DNA of 56,634 nt, taken from an uncultured Clostridia bacterium. GTDB taxonomy: Bacteria; Bacillota; Clostridia; TANB77; CAG-508. Both the position numbers and the translations under genes were made by a program. The stretch spans positions 1 through 56,634 of the forward strand of contig CAMVJW010000005.1 in NCBI GenBank assembly GCA_947167965.1, written 5' to 3'. Of the stretch, positions 1 through 9,565 are shown piece after piece; positions within the stretch are counted from its first letter, which is position 1, and the number at the start of each line of letters is the position of its first letter. The notes below the pieces were generated by a model. That model was given only the letters and a program-made list of their open reading frames with translations. It made no database searches and had not been told where the DNA came from.

Positions 1-2
1 TA

Positions 3-2867
3 GATTTAAGTAATGCAACAGCTAATCAAAAAAGTGCAATTCAAACAACAGAAGGCCCATTGTTGATTATTGCGGGGCCAGGAACTGGAAAAACATATAC
101 TTTAGTACAAAGAACAATATATTTAATTGCAGAAAAAGGAATAAAACCAGAGAATATAATGATTGCAACTTTTACTGAAAAAGCTGCCAAGGAAATAATA
201 ACAAGAATAACAAACGAATTAGATAAGCTAGATATGTATGTAAATATAAATGAAATGTATATTGGAACTTTCCACTCAATTTGTCTAAGAATTTTAAAAG
301 AAAATATTGAATACAGTAATTTAAAAAAGAACTACAGAATGATAGATGAATTTGAACAAGAATATTTAATTTATCAGAATCTAAGTAAGTTTCAAAAAAT
401 AGAAAATTTTAATTTATTGTTTCAAAATCAAATTAGTGGATGGCGTTTATCTCAATATATAGCAGATTATATAAATAACATAAATGAAGAATTAGCAGAT
501 ATAGAACAAATAGTATTGGATGACAATCCAGAGATTGTAGCAATAGGAAAAATGATTCAATTGTATAATGATATCTTACAGAGATCAAATTATATAGACT
601 TTACGCATATTCAAACAGAAACATATAATTTATTAATTGATAATCCAGAGGTATTAAAAAAGATAAACGACAAGATAAAATATGTGATGATAGATGAATA
701 CCAAGATACGAACTATGTGCAAGAAAGACTAACTTTTCTATTAGCAGGAAGTGAACAAAATATATGCGTTGTTGGTGATGATGACCAGGGATTATACAGA
801 TTCAGAGGGGCTACTATAAGGAATATAATTGAATTTCCTGATAAATTTGAAAAAGATAAATGTAGGAAGATTAAACTTGAAACAAATTATAGGTCTGAAA
901 AAGGAATAATTGATTTCTATAATAAGTGGATGGGTACAACTGAAGGATCAAGTTTTAAATTTGATTGGGATAAATATAGATTTGATAAAAAGATTGAGCC
1001 AGGTAGAACAGATATTACTAATGTACCTACAGTTATGAAAATAGCATCTCATGATGATGAGGATGAATGGCATAAAGAAATATTAAAATTTATTAAACAT
1101 TTAAAAGAAAATGGAATAATAGATAATTATAATCAAATAGCAATGTTATTCAATTCAGTGAGAGGAGAAAAAGTAATTGAATTAGCAAATTATCTTGAAG
1201 AAAACGGAATAAATGTATATTCTCCTAGATCAAATATGTTTTTTGAAAGAGAAGAAATCAAATATTTAATTGGAGCATTATTATTAGTATTTCCACAGTA
1301 TCTTATAAAATTAAGAAACAGAGATTTCAGATTGAAGAATGAAGGATTATTCTCATATTATGAAGATTGTATAAAAACGGTGGAAAAATACGTCTTTGAA
1401 AATGAGCAGTTAAAGATATTTATAAGAAATACCGGAATGAGTCATATGAATTTATTCTCAAATACTGATTATGCTTTTACAGGATTGTTATATAAGTTAT
1501 TTGAGTTTGATCCATTCAGAGAGTATTTAGAAATAGATTTGAATAATGGACTTATTGATCAAAGGCCAATTAGAAATATTTCAATATTGACACAAATGAT
1601 TGCTAGATTTGACTATTTACAACATATTGATGTATTTACACCAAAGAGAGTAATGAAAAATGTTGAAACATTCTTCAATACGTATCTTCGATTTTTAATT
1701 GATGGCGGAATGGGAGAATATGAAGATGAAACTGAATATGCACCAAGTGGATGTATAACATTTTCTACAATACATCAAGCAAAAGGAATGGAATTTCCTA
1801 TTGTAATTGTTGATTCTTTAGGAAATGTTCCAAGAGATAGAAACAATATAAGATTGAATGAAATAGAGAAGAAATATTATCATAGAAAATCATTTGAACC
1901 TAAAGAATATATAAAATATTATGATTTTTGGAGATTGTACTATACTGCATTTTCAAGGGCACAGAATATATTAGCCTTGACTTGCAATGAAAAGAGTGGT
2001 GTAGGAAAACAGCCAAGTGAGTACTTTAAATCTACATATGAAGAATTACCATATTATACAGATGAATCAATAGAGTTAGAAAAAATAAAGATAAGTGAAG
2101 TCAAAGAAGTAAATATAAAAAATACATATTCATTTACATCTCATATTTCTGTATATGAAAATTGTGCATTACAATACAAGTTTTTAAAGGAATTAAGTTT
2201 TTCACCAGTCAGAGTTGGTGCAACAATATTTGGACAGTTAATTCATCAAACAATAGAAGACATACATAAAGCAGCAATAAAAAAGGAATATGATACAATT
2301 AACAGAGATAATATAAAAATATGGTTTGATACTAACTATGAATCAATTTCAAAATCACAGCATTCATATTTAGGTAAGCCACAATTGGATGTAGCATTAG
2401 AACAAGTAATAAGATATGCAGAAAAGCAAAGTGATAATTGGAAAAAGGTTCAAGATGCAGAAGTTGAAATAGGTTTAGTAAAGCAAAATTATATTCTGAA
2501 TGGAGTGGTAGACTTAATTGAAGGTAGCGGACAAACTGTTGAAATAGTTGATTTTAAATCAGAAAAGAAACCAGATATTTTTTCTGATCCCGAGAAGTTT
2601 GAAAAATATAAAAGACAATTACAAATATATGCATATTTGATTGAAAAGAAAACGGGTAAAAAAGTTAGTAAAATGCATTTATATTATACAGGTGAAAAAA
2701 ATGGAATTCCAACGATTTCATTTGACAACAAAAAAGATGATATTCAAGAAACAATAAAAGAATTTGAAAAAATAGTTAATAAGATTGAATGTAAAGAATT
2801 TAAGCAAAAATCAAAGTCACAAACAATATGTGACAACTGTGACTTAAGATTCTTTTGTAAAAAGTAG
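3..2867 (+). CDS. UvrD-like helicase with C-terminal RecB/AddB-type nuclease (5' partial)
   Basis: SF1A DNA helicase fused to a PD-(D/E)XK nuclease. The frame is open to the window edge, and the codons before the first possible TTG start (60) read as the helicase Q motif (NQKSAI), so the true start lies upstream. Seen: Walker A GPGTGKT (about 75-95), motif II as IDEYQDTN (about 690), motif III GDDDQGLYRFRGA, motif IV NYRS, motif V HQAKGMEFP and motif VI FSRAQ. The C-terminal third has the RecB nuclease pattern (GVVDLIE, then DFKSEK near 2550). One upstream Cys plus CDNCDLRFFC at the end resemble the AddB/Cas4 iron-sulfur cluster. The next gene starts 8 bp downstream behind AGGAGG, so it is probably co-transcribed with mod and res. 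Family knowledge suggests DNA unwinding and degradation. The role in this locus, probably an accessory restriction or anti-phage nuclease, is inferred. Confidence 0.9.
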   Translation, partial: DLSNATANQKSAIQTTEGPLLIIAGPGTGKTYTLVQRTIYLIAEKGIKPENIMIATFTEKAAKEIITRITNELDKLDMYVNINEMYIGTFHSICLRILKENIEYSNLKKNYRMIDEFEQEYLIYQNLSKFQKIENFNLLFQNQISGWRLSQYIADYINNINEELADIEQIVLDDNPEIVAIGKMIQLYNDILQRSNYIDFTHIQTETYNLLIDNPEVLKKINDKIKYVMIDEYQDTNYVQERLTFLLAGSEQNICVVGDDDQGLYRFRGATIRNIIEFPDKFEKDKCRKIKLETNYRSEKGIIDFYNKWMGTTEGSSFKFDWDKYRFDKKIEPGRTDITNVPTVMKIASHDDEDEWHKEILKFIKHLKENGIIDNYNQIAMLFNSVRGEKVIELANYLEENGINVYSPRSNMFFEREEIKYLIGALLLVFPQYLIKLRNRDFRLKNEGLFSYYEDCIKTVEKYVFENEQLKIFIRNTGMSHMNLFSNTDYAFTGLLYKLFEFDPFREYLEIDLNNGLIDQRPIRNISILTQMIARFDYLQHIDVFTPKRVMKNVETFFNTYLRFLIDGGMGEYEDETEYAPSGCITFSTIHQAKGMEFPIVIVDSLGNVPRDRNNIRLNEIEKKYYHRKSFEPKEYIKYYDFWRLYYTAFSRAQNILALTCNEKSGVGKQPSEYFKSTYEELPYYTDESIELEKIKISEVKEVNIKNTYSFTSHISVYENCALQYKFLKELSFSPVRVGATIFGQLIHQTIEDIHKAAIKKEYDTINRDNIKIWFDTNYESISKSQHSYLGKPQLDVALEQVIRYAEKQSDNWKKVQDAEVEIGLVKQNYILNGVVDLIEGSGQTVEIVDFKSEKKPDIFSDPEKFEKYKRQLQIYAYLIEKKTGKKVSKMHLYYTGEKNGIPTISFDNKKDDIQETIKEFEKIVNKIECKEFKQKSKSQTICDNCDLRFFCKK

Positions 2868-2875
2868 GAGGTAAA

Positions 2876-4604
2876 ATGAGCGATTTTGAATTTGAAAGAG
2901 TAAATACAATAAAGGGATATCCAGAATTACACTGGACAGGAAAAAGACCATATAGAGGAACAGATTATTATCCTGCTCAATTAAAAGAAAAATATGGAGA
3001 AATGAAAGATGACTGGATTAATAAAATATTTTGGGGTGATAATCTTCAAGTTATGAGCCATATGTTAAAAGAATATAGAGGAAAAATAGACTTAATATAT
3101 ATTGATCCACCTTTTGATTCGAAAGCTGACTATAAAATGAAAGTTGAATTAAAAGGAAAGAAAATTTTGAATGATAATAATTCATTTGAGGAAAAACAGT
3201 ATTCTGATATCTGGACAAACGATGAATATTTGCAATTTATGTATGAAAGGTTAATTTTATTAAAAGAATTATTGTCAGATGAAGGAACAATTTATTTACA
3301 TTGTGATTATCATAAAGATTACTATCTAAGATGTATTATGGACAATATATTTCGGAATAAATAATTTTAGAAATCAGATAATTTGGTCATATTCAACATT
3401 AGGAAGACCAAATGATAGATTCGCACAAAAACACGATACTATTTTAGTATATGGAAAAACAGAAAAAACGTTTTTCAATGTAGAAGAAGCTAAAATACCA
3501 TATACAGAAGATTATATAAATTCGCATTTTAGAGATGTAGATGAAAATGGGAAAAAATGCAGAAAAAGATTTGATGCAGGAAAATGGAGAACATATTATC
3601 CAGATGAAGGAATGATACCGAATGACGTATGGGACATAGCATATGAAAATTCAATGTCAAAAACTAGAGTTAATTATCCTACACAAAAACCGGAACAATT
3701 ATTGGAAAGAATAATAAAATCATCTTCAAAAAATGGTGATATTGTATTTGATTGTTTTATGGGAAGTGGAACAACACAAGCAGTTGCTATGAAATTAGGA
3801 AGAAAATTTATTGGAGCAGATATCAATTTAGGAGCTATTCAAACTACGACAAAGAGATTATTAAATGTTTCAAAAGAATTAGAAAACGCTGATGATAAAT
3901 ATATTGGCTTTGAAGTATATAATGTAAATAATTATGATTTCTTTAGAAATCCTGTAGAGGCCAAAGATTTATTGATTGATGCTTTGGAAATTCAGAAGTT
4001 TGATGGAAGCAATGTATATGATGGAGAGTTGGACGGAAGAATGGTAAAAATTATGCCTGTGAACAGACTTGCAACAAAATCTGATCTTGAAGAACTTAAG
4101 TCTAACTTGCCATATCAGAAATTTGAAAAAAGAAAGAGTGAAAATCCATTAGAACCTGTAGAAAGATTAACAATAATCTGTATGGGACATGAACCAGATC
4201 TTAAACCTTCTTTAGAAAAAGATTTAATTAATTATAATATTGATATAGAAATAATTGACATTTTAAAAGATAAAGCAAATTTACAATTTAAGCGTGATTC
4301 GGAAGCGGTTATTGAAATAGAAGATAATAAATTAAATATAAAAGAATTTTATCCTATGAATCTTCTTCAAAAATTAAGTATGCAAAAAGAATATGTTGAA
4401 GATTGGAAACAGATGGTAGAATCAGTAATGATAGATTGGAATTATGATGGTGCTGTAATGGAACCTAAATTAGTAGATATTGCAGAAAAAAATGATTTAG
4501 TAAAGGGTGTATATGAAATTCCAAGTGATGTATCTAATATAAAAATAAAAATAACAGATTTATTATCAGAAACATATGAAAAGGAGATTAAGATAAATGA
4601 GTAA
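2876..4604 (+). pseudogene. mod: Type III-like DNA methyltransferase Mod, split by a frameshift
   Basis: Site-specific N6-adenine or N4-cytosine methyltransferase, the modification subunit of a type III-like restriction system. The 5' part (2876-3364) carries motif IV IDPPFDSKADY near 3102. The 3' part, open from about 3354 through 4604, carries motif I DCFMGSGTT near 3750. Motif IV before motif I is the beta-class order used by type III Mod proteins, with target recognition between. The frames join if one base is dropped at about 3353 (the C in TTTCGGAAT); the reading then runs on without a stop. There is no simple-sequence repeat at the break, so classic phase variation is not supported. 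It could be a real inactivation or a sequencing error. An unprotected active Res would be toxic, so an error or a compensating state is worth considering. It follows the helicase-nuclease and overlaps res by 8 bp. Confidence 0.88.
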
Positions 4605-7257
4605 TAATTTAAATTTACAAACATCTTTTTTTCAGGCACTAAGATTCTTTTATGAAGTTAATAAAACAACAATTAGAAGAAGTTATAAAGACTTAACAAG
4701 AAAATATTTAGATTACAATGATAGAAAATGCAATCCAGATGCTTTCCTTAGAAAACCACAATTTGAAGCATTAGAAATGTATGTTTTTATAAAAGAATAT
4801 TTAAATAATCAATCTGTAAGCGAAATTTTTAAAGATTGGATGGAGAAAAAAGGATGTTTCTCAGATAGTAAACTAAGAATAAGAGAAAACGATCAAATAG
4901 ACTTGTTTGAATATTCTACAAAAGAATACAAAGAAGTTTATGAAATGCTAATAAAATATAAAGAAGCATATTCAAACTATATTTTTGCTTTAACAATGGG
5001 ATTAGGAAAAACAATCTTAATGGCAACCTGTATTTTTTATGAATTTTTATTAGCTAATAAATATCCAAGCGATCCTAGATTCTGTCATAATGCTTTGGTA
5101 TTCTCTCCAGATAAGACAGTTTTACAATCATTAAAAGAGATACAAACATTTGATAAAGCAAAAGTTATTCCAAATGAATATGTAAGAATATTAGATAGTA
5201 ATATTAAATTTCATTTTCTTGAAGAAACAGGAACAACACTTAATACATTAGACGATTCAGATTTTAATATTATTATTTCCAATAACCAAAAAATAATATT
5301 AAGAAAGAAACATACAGAAGATACGCCTGTTCAAATATTATTTAGTGATAGTGACAGAAAGAGTGAAATAGATGATATTTTTTCAGCTCTATATGGAGTA
5401 GAACAACATATGGATGAGGGAGATCTTATATTTAATCAAAGATTTGAAAAAATAACAAGATTAAGTCAATTAGGAATATATGTTGATGAAGCACATCATT
5501 TATTTGGAAAACAGTTGGATAAGGATTTATATGATAAAGGGAAAAGTAGCCTTAGAACAACAATTAATGTATTAGCAAATAGATTAAATCAAAAAGGAAG
5601 TAGGGTTGTAGCTTGTTATAACTATACTGGAACTCCATATGTAGGAAATACAATATTACCTGAAGTAGTGTATTCATATGGACTAAAAGAGTCCATTGCT
5701 AATGGATATTTAAAAGATGCAGAACCTCAAGCATTTGACAATGTTAAAAATGAAACTTTTATAAGAAGAGTTGTTAAAGATTTCTGGGATACATATGGAG
5801 AAAGAAGATATGAAAAGATGCTACCAAAGTTAGCGATTTATGGTAGTGAAATAAAAGAAGTAGAGGAAGAAATCGTACCAACATTGGAAAAAATATTGGA
5901 AGAAATGGATATTTCAAGGGATAAAATACTTATTAATGTTGGAGATAGTAAATTAACAAAAGATAATGATATAAATGAGTTTAATAATCTAGATACTGAA
6001 AAAAGTAATAAGCAATTTATAATTTTAGTAGGAAAAGGAAAAGAAGGATGGAATTGTAGATCATTATTTGGAGTTGCTTTATATAGAAGCCCAGATTCTT
6101 CGATATTTGTTTTACAGGCCACAATGAGATGTTTAAGAAAAATAACTAATGTTCAACAAACTGCTTCGGTATATTTATCAAAAGATAATTATGAAATTTT
6201 AGATAACGAACTTAACAAAAACTTTAAAATGTCTGTTAAAGATATAAAGAATAAAGAAAATGATGAAAAAGTTGAATATGAAGTAAGAGTAGTTCCACCA
6301 CCAAGATTCATTAAAATTAAAAAAATTAATAATAAATATAATCTTGTAAAAAAGTATAATGAGCATGATTCTATTAATCTAGAATTGGATAAAATAGATT
6401 TAGAAAAGTATAAGGCAAGAATTATAAGAAAAGAAAGTTTAGCTGATTCAAGAGTGGCAAAAGTTAAAGAAATAGATATATCAGATGAAAATATACAATA
6501 TAGTGAAATCATGTTGTGTAGTGAAATTTCTAGATATATAGGAGATCTAAAATGTACTGAGATAAAAAGAATTTTAAGGAATGATATTGATGAGATAATA
6601 GAATTAGTTAGTAAATATAATCAAATACTATATGATTGGATTATACCTAAGATTGTAGATTTTGTATATGAATTAGAAAAATATACTACTACAGAAGACA
6701 AAGATGTTATTTTATTAAAAGAACCTGAAGAAGAGTATTATACATTTAAAGCAAAACCAGAGTTAGTTATTACTAACAATGATCTAGAAGTATTGGGAGT
6801 AAAGAATAAGAGTTTTCATGCAGATACATATTGCTTTGATTCAAAACCTGAAAAGGAATTATTCTTACAATATATTAAAAACAAAAAAATTAAAGAAATA
6901 TATTTTACAGGAATGTTTACAAATGCTGCTCAAACAGATTTCTATATACAATATATAGATCCCGATTCTAATACATTAAGAAAATATTATCCTGATTTTG
7001 TAGCAAAATTTGAAAATAACACATATGAAATCATAGAGGTAAAGGGAGATAATAAAATTGATGATGCAGTTGTTAATGCTAAGAAAGATGCAGCAATGGA
7101 GATTGCATCAGAAAGTGATATGAAATATACAATTTATAAATCAAGTGATATAATGGGAGATAATGTATTAGAAGAAGGTATAAAATATTGCCAAGAAGAA
7201 ATTAACAGAGATGAATTGATGGTTGCAGAAGATGATGAAGATTATAAATTAGATTAA
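4597..7257 (+). CDS. res: Type III-like restriction endonuclease subunit Res (DEAH helicase plus nuclease)
   Basis: Restriction subunit of 886 aa that would translocate on DNA by ATP hydrolysis and cleave it together with Mod. Seen: Walker A TMGLGKT (about residues 133-139), motif II VDEAHH (about 296-301), motif III YTGTP, and a motif VI-like QATMRCLR. The C-terminal PD-(D/E)XK endonuclease reads YYPDF (about 799) then EVKG (about 814), the usual place and pattern in Res proteins. The start ATG lies inside the end of mod (ATGAGTAA overlap), indicating translational coupling. Both helicase and nuclease motifs are intact, unlike mod. A strong hairpin terminator follows at 7319-7356, so it is the last gene of the helicase-mod-res transcript. 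The recognition sequence cannot be read from the sequence. Confidence 0.9.
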   Translation: MSNNLNLQTSFFQALRFFYEVNKTTIRRSYKDLTRKYLDYNDRKCNPDAFLRKPQFEALEMYVFIKEYLNNQSVSEIFKDWMEKKGCFSDSKLRIRENDQIDLFEYSTKEYKEVYEMLIKYKEAYSNYIFALTMGLGKTILMATCIFYEFLLANKYPSDPRFCHNALVFSPDKTVLQSLKEIQTFDKAKVIPNEYVRILDSNIKFHFLEETGTTLNTLDDSDFNIIISNNQKIILRKKHTEDTPVQILFSDSDRKSEIDDIFSALYGVEQHMDEGDLIFNQRFEKITRLSQLGIYVDEAHHLFGKQLDKDLYDKGKSSLRTTINVLANRLNQKGSRVVACYNYTGTPYVGNTILPEVVYSYGLKESIANGYLKDAEPQAFDNVKNETFIRRVVKDFWDTYGERRYEKMLPKLAIYGSEIKEVEEEIVPTLEKILEEMDISRDKILINVGDSKLTKDNDINEFNNLDTEKSNKQFIILVGKGKEGWNCRSLFGVALYRSPDSSIFVLQATMRCLRKITNVQQTASVYLSKDNYEILDNELNKNFKMSVKDIKNKENDEKVEYEVRVVPPPRFIKIKKINNKYNLVKKYNEHDSINLELDKIDLEKYKARIIRKESLADSRVAKVKEIDISDENIQYSEIMLCSEISRYIGDLKCTEIKRILRNDIDEIIELVSKYNQILYDWIIPKIVDFVYELEKYTTTEDKDVILLKEPEEEYYTFKAKPELVITNNDLEVLGVKNKSFHADTYCFDSKPEKELFLQYIKNKKIKEIYFTGMFTNAAQTDFYIQYIDPDSNTLRKYYPDFVAKFENNTYEIIEVKGDNKIDDAVVNAKKDAAMEIASESDMKYTIYKSSDIMGDNVLEEGIKYCQEEINRDELMVAEDDEDYKLD

Positions 7258-7318
7258 TAGAAGGTTCAATAAATAATTTAGGACTTGTTCCAGATAGTTT
7301 TATATAAAAATACCTAAG

Positions 7319-7356
7319 AAAAGTAAGATAATTCTGCAGAATTATTTTGCTTTTTT
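7319..7356 (+). terminator. Rho-independent terminator after res
   Basis: A 16-bp stem (7319-7334 with 7339-7354, two G-U pairs) with loop TGCA, the right arm ending in a run of T. The core ATAATTCTGCAGAATTAT is a perfect palindrome. It lies 62 bp after res and ends the restriction operon. Confidence 0.85.
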
Positions 7357-7374
7357 GATAATTAGCGACAAGTT

Positions 7375-7404
7375 TTGACAAGATTTATCAATGAATAGTA
7401 TGAT
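7375..7404 (+). promoter_or_regulatory. Sigma-70 type promoter for the HTH-ImmA/DUF4411 pair
   Basis: TTGACA (7375-7380) and TATGAT (7399-7404) are 18 bp apart, just after the res terminator and about 85 bp before the next start codon. A second TATAAT lies at 7453-7458 but lacks a clear -35 box. This indicates the pair is transcribed separately from mod and res. Confidence 0.6.
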
Positions 7405-7487
7405 AATAATAAATGTACAGTAAATATAAATGCAAATAAGAATAAAGTATGTTATAATATTCATAGTAAAATAAAAAAGGAGAAAAG

Positions 7488-8624
7488 ATGAAAGTTAAAA
7501 TTAATAATGAAGTCTTAATCTGGGCAAGAGAAGAATTAAATATTTCACAGGAAGAAGCAGCAAGAAGAATAGGAAAAGAAATTGAGGATATTCAAAAATG
7601 GGAAAAAGGTGAGGATTTTCCAACATATGCACAGTTAGAGAGTTTAGCGTATAATGTCTACAAAAGACCCATGGCAGTTTTCTTCTTTCCAGAAAATCCA
7701 CAATTACCAAAACAAGAAAGAAAATTTAGAACTTTAGATAATGAAGTATTTAGTGAAATACCTACCAAAATACTGGAATTAATAAATAAAGCAAGAACAA
7801 TGCAAATAAATTTAGAAGAATTAGAGTCGGAAGCTAAATTAAGAATTACACAATTAAAATTAAATCCAGATGGTAATAATTTGTGTGATGAACTAAGGTC
7901 TTTTTTAGGAATAAATTTAGAGATGCAAAAAAAAGCTAAAAATATGAGTGATGCTTTTGAAATGTGGAGAACAGCATTTTATGAGTGTGGAATTTACGTG
8001 TTTAAAGATGCTTTTAAAGAGCAGGCTTTTTCAGGATTTTGTTTATATGATGAAAAATATCCAGTTATCTATATTAATAATTCTATGTCATATAGTAGGC
8101 AAATATTTACACTTTTTCATGAACTTTATCATATTTTATTAGAGACTAGTGGAATTGATAAAACTGTAGATGATTATATTAGTAGACTTGAAGATAATAA
8201 TAAAAAAATTGAAATAGCATGTAATGCTTTTGCAGGAAAATTTCTAGTGCCAAATGAAGATATAACTATAAAAATAAAAGATAAAGAGTTAAATGATAAA
8301 AATATAGAAATGTTAGCCAAAGAATATAGTGTCAGTAGAGATGTAATATTAAGAAAATTATTGGATTTGGGAATAATAACTAAAACACTGTATGAATTAA
8401 AACATAAAGAGTACTCAAATGAAATTTTTAGAAATCCAAATAATAATGGTGGCGGTAACTATTATAATAGCAAAAAATCATATTTAGGAGAGAATTATAT
8501 AACAGATGTCTGCAAGAATTATTATAATGGAAAAATAGATATATATGAGACAGCTAATTATTTAAATGTTAAAGTAGAAGCTATCCCTCAGTTAGGAATA
8601 CTAATAAAGGAGGGAAGTAGGTAA
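7488..8624 (+). CDS. HTH XRE family protein with ImmA/IrrE metallopeptidase domain
   Basis: Protein of 378 aa with an N-terminal XRE helix-turn-helix (residues about 8-60, ISQEEAARRIG and the IQKWEKGEDFP recognition region) and a zinc-peptidase domain with the HExxH motif HELYH near residue 211, followed by an ImmA-typical EIACNAFAGKFLVP segment. Members of this family act as antitoxins or as proteases that remove a repressor. The start has AAAGGAGA 5 bp upstream. The stop TAA shares a base with the ATG of the DUF4411 gene, so the two are translationally coupled. That arrangement suggests it is the antitoxin/regulator of the PIN-like partner; this is inferred from context. The C-terminal 80 residues match nothing I recognise. 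Confidence 0.88.
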   Translation: MKVKINNEVLIWAREELNISQEEAARRIGKEIEDIQKWEKGEDFPTYAQLESLAYNVYKRPMAVFFFPENPQLPKQERKFRTLDNEVFSEIPTKILELINKARTMQINLEELESEAKLRITQLKLNPDGNNLCDELRSFLGINLEMQKKAKNMSDAFEMWRTAFYECGIYVFKDAFKEQAFSGFCLYDEKYPVIYINNSMSYSRQIFTLFHELYHILLETSGIDKTVDDYISRLEDNNKKIEIACNAFAGKFLVPNEDITIKIKDKELNDKNIEMLAKEYSVSRDVILRKLLDLGIITKTLYELKHKEYSNEIFRNPNNNGGGNYYNSKKSYLGENYITDVCKNYYNGKIDIYETANYLNVKVEAIPQLGILIKEGSR

Positions 8625-9115
8625 TGAAATACATTGTTGATACAAATGTTTTTAGAACTTTTTTTAGATTTTACTATAAAACTGTTACGCCAGAGTTATT
8701 TGAGAATTTAGATAAAATGATACAAGACGGAATTATCATTTCAGTAAAAGAAGTATATAAAGAATTGGAAGATCAACACAAAAAAGATGCAGAATTTATG
8801 GAGAACATGAAAAGCTATAAAAGCATATTTCAAGAACCTACTAAAGAAGAAGAAATTGATATTTTGAAAGAAATATATAGTAAAAGAAATTTTCAAAATA
8901 ACATAAGTGAAAAGAATTTATTAAATGGACATCCGGTAGCAGATGCTTTTTTGGTGGCAAAGGCTAAAAGTCAAGAAGGAACTCTAGTCACAGCAGAACA
9001 TTATTCACCAAATGCAGCTAAGATTCCAAATATATGTGAAGAATTTGAAGTAAAGTATATAGCATTTGAAGAATTTTTAAAAATTGTAAAAGATTATAAA
9101 AATGAAGAAGAATAG
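8624..9115 (+). CDS. DUF4411 PIN-like ribonuclease, probable toxin
   Basis: 163-aa protein beginning MKYIVDTNVF, with the conserved early Asp of PIN domains, a central HPVADAFLVAKA and LVTAEHY pair supplying further acidic residues, and the DUF4411 ending KIPNICEEF. PIN domains are metal-dependent RNases and DUF4411 is commonly found beside HTH-ImmA genes. Its ATG overlaps the upstream stop by one base, the usual arrangement of antitoxin first and toxin second. The RNA target is unknown. A terminator begins at its stop codon. Intact length and acidic residues suggest it is functional. Assignment as a toxin is inferred from family and pairing. Confidence 0.82.
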   Translation: MKYIVDTNVFRTFFRFYYKTVTPELFENLDKMIQDGIIISVKEVYKELEDQHKKDAEFMENMKSYKSIFQEPTKEEEIDILKEIYSKRNFQNNISEKNLLNGHPVADAFLVAKAKSQEGTLVTAEHYSPNAAKIPNICEEFEVKYIAFEEFLKIVKDYKNEEE

Positions 9116-9145
9116 TCTAAAATTACTTAGACTGTTTTTTATTTT
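9114..9145 (+). terminator. Terminator after the DUF4411 gene
   Basis: AGTCTAA (9114-9120) pairs with TTAGACT (9127-9133) around a 6-nt loop and is followed by G and six T. It overlaps the stop codon and closes the two-gene unit. Confidence 0.75.
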
Positions 9146-9565
9146 AGATAAATACTTACGGTATTATATAAAATATAATCCATTTAGTATATATATATTT
9201 AAAAATAATTATGAATGTAAATGTGTTTTGTGTTGATGATAAAAAAGAATAAATGTATCTATAGACAAAATATAGAAAAATATCAGAGCTATTTTAATAA
9301 TAAATATATAAATAATTAAAAAAATAAAGGGCAGATAGAGGGTGAAAATAAATTTTAATGTTTAAAAATGGCTTTATATCAATAGTTGTAGAGGAGACCT
9401 TCGAGTATTTGACCTGCCTCATAACCCTAAGGTCATTCATATCAAATACAAAAGAAAAAACTATTCCAAAGATCAATATATTATGGTATAATTAGGAAAA
9501 TCAAGAAGCGGAAAAATGCGAGAACTATTTTAATAAAAATATAACAGAAAGGTATAAGTTATTAT
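9146..9565. other. AT-rich intergenic region with a short imperfect repeat
   Basis: No gene can be supported here. It contains a tRNA-like fragment (9411-9450) and two similar stretches ending in a shared CTATTTTAATAA: GAAAAATATCAGAGCTATTT near 9275 and GGAAAAATGCGAGAACTATT near 9509. The second lies about 35 bp before the next start codon and could belong to its leader. The remainder is featureless AT-rich DNA. Confidence 0.5.
9411..9450 (+). other. Degenerate tRNA-Met (initiator-like) 3' fragment, possible att remnant
   Basis: The stretch GCCTCATAACCCTAAGGTC (9416-9434) resembles the anticodon loop and 3' anticodon stem of initiator tRNA-Met (CTCATAACCCGAAGGTC in known fMet tRNAs), followed by a weak T-arm-like TTCATATCAAAT. 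No full cloverleaf can be drawn, so it is not a working tRNA. A related copy sits at 24084-24137. The pair may mark attachment-site scars; that is inference. Confidence 0.4.

Noticed and set aside
3354..3611. Programmed frameshift in mod
   Set aside because: No slippery heptamer or downstream structure is visible at TTTCGGAAT; a base error or mutation is simpler.
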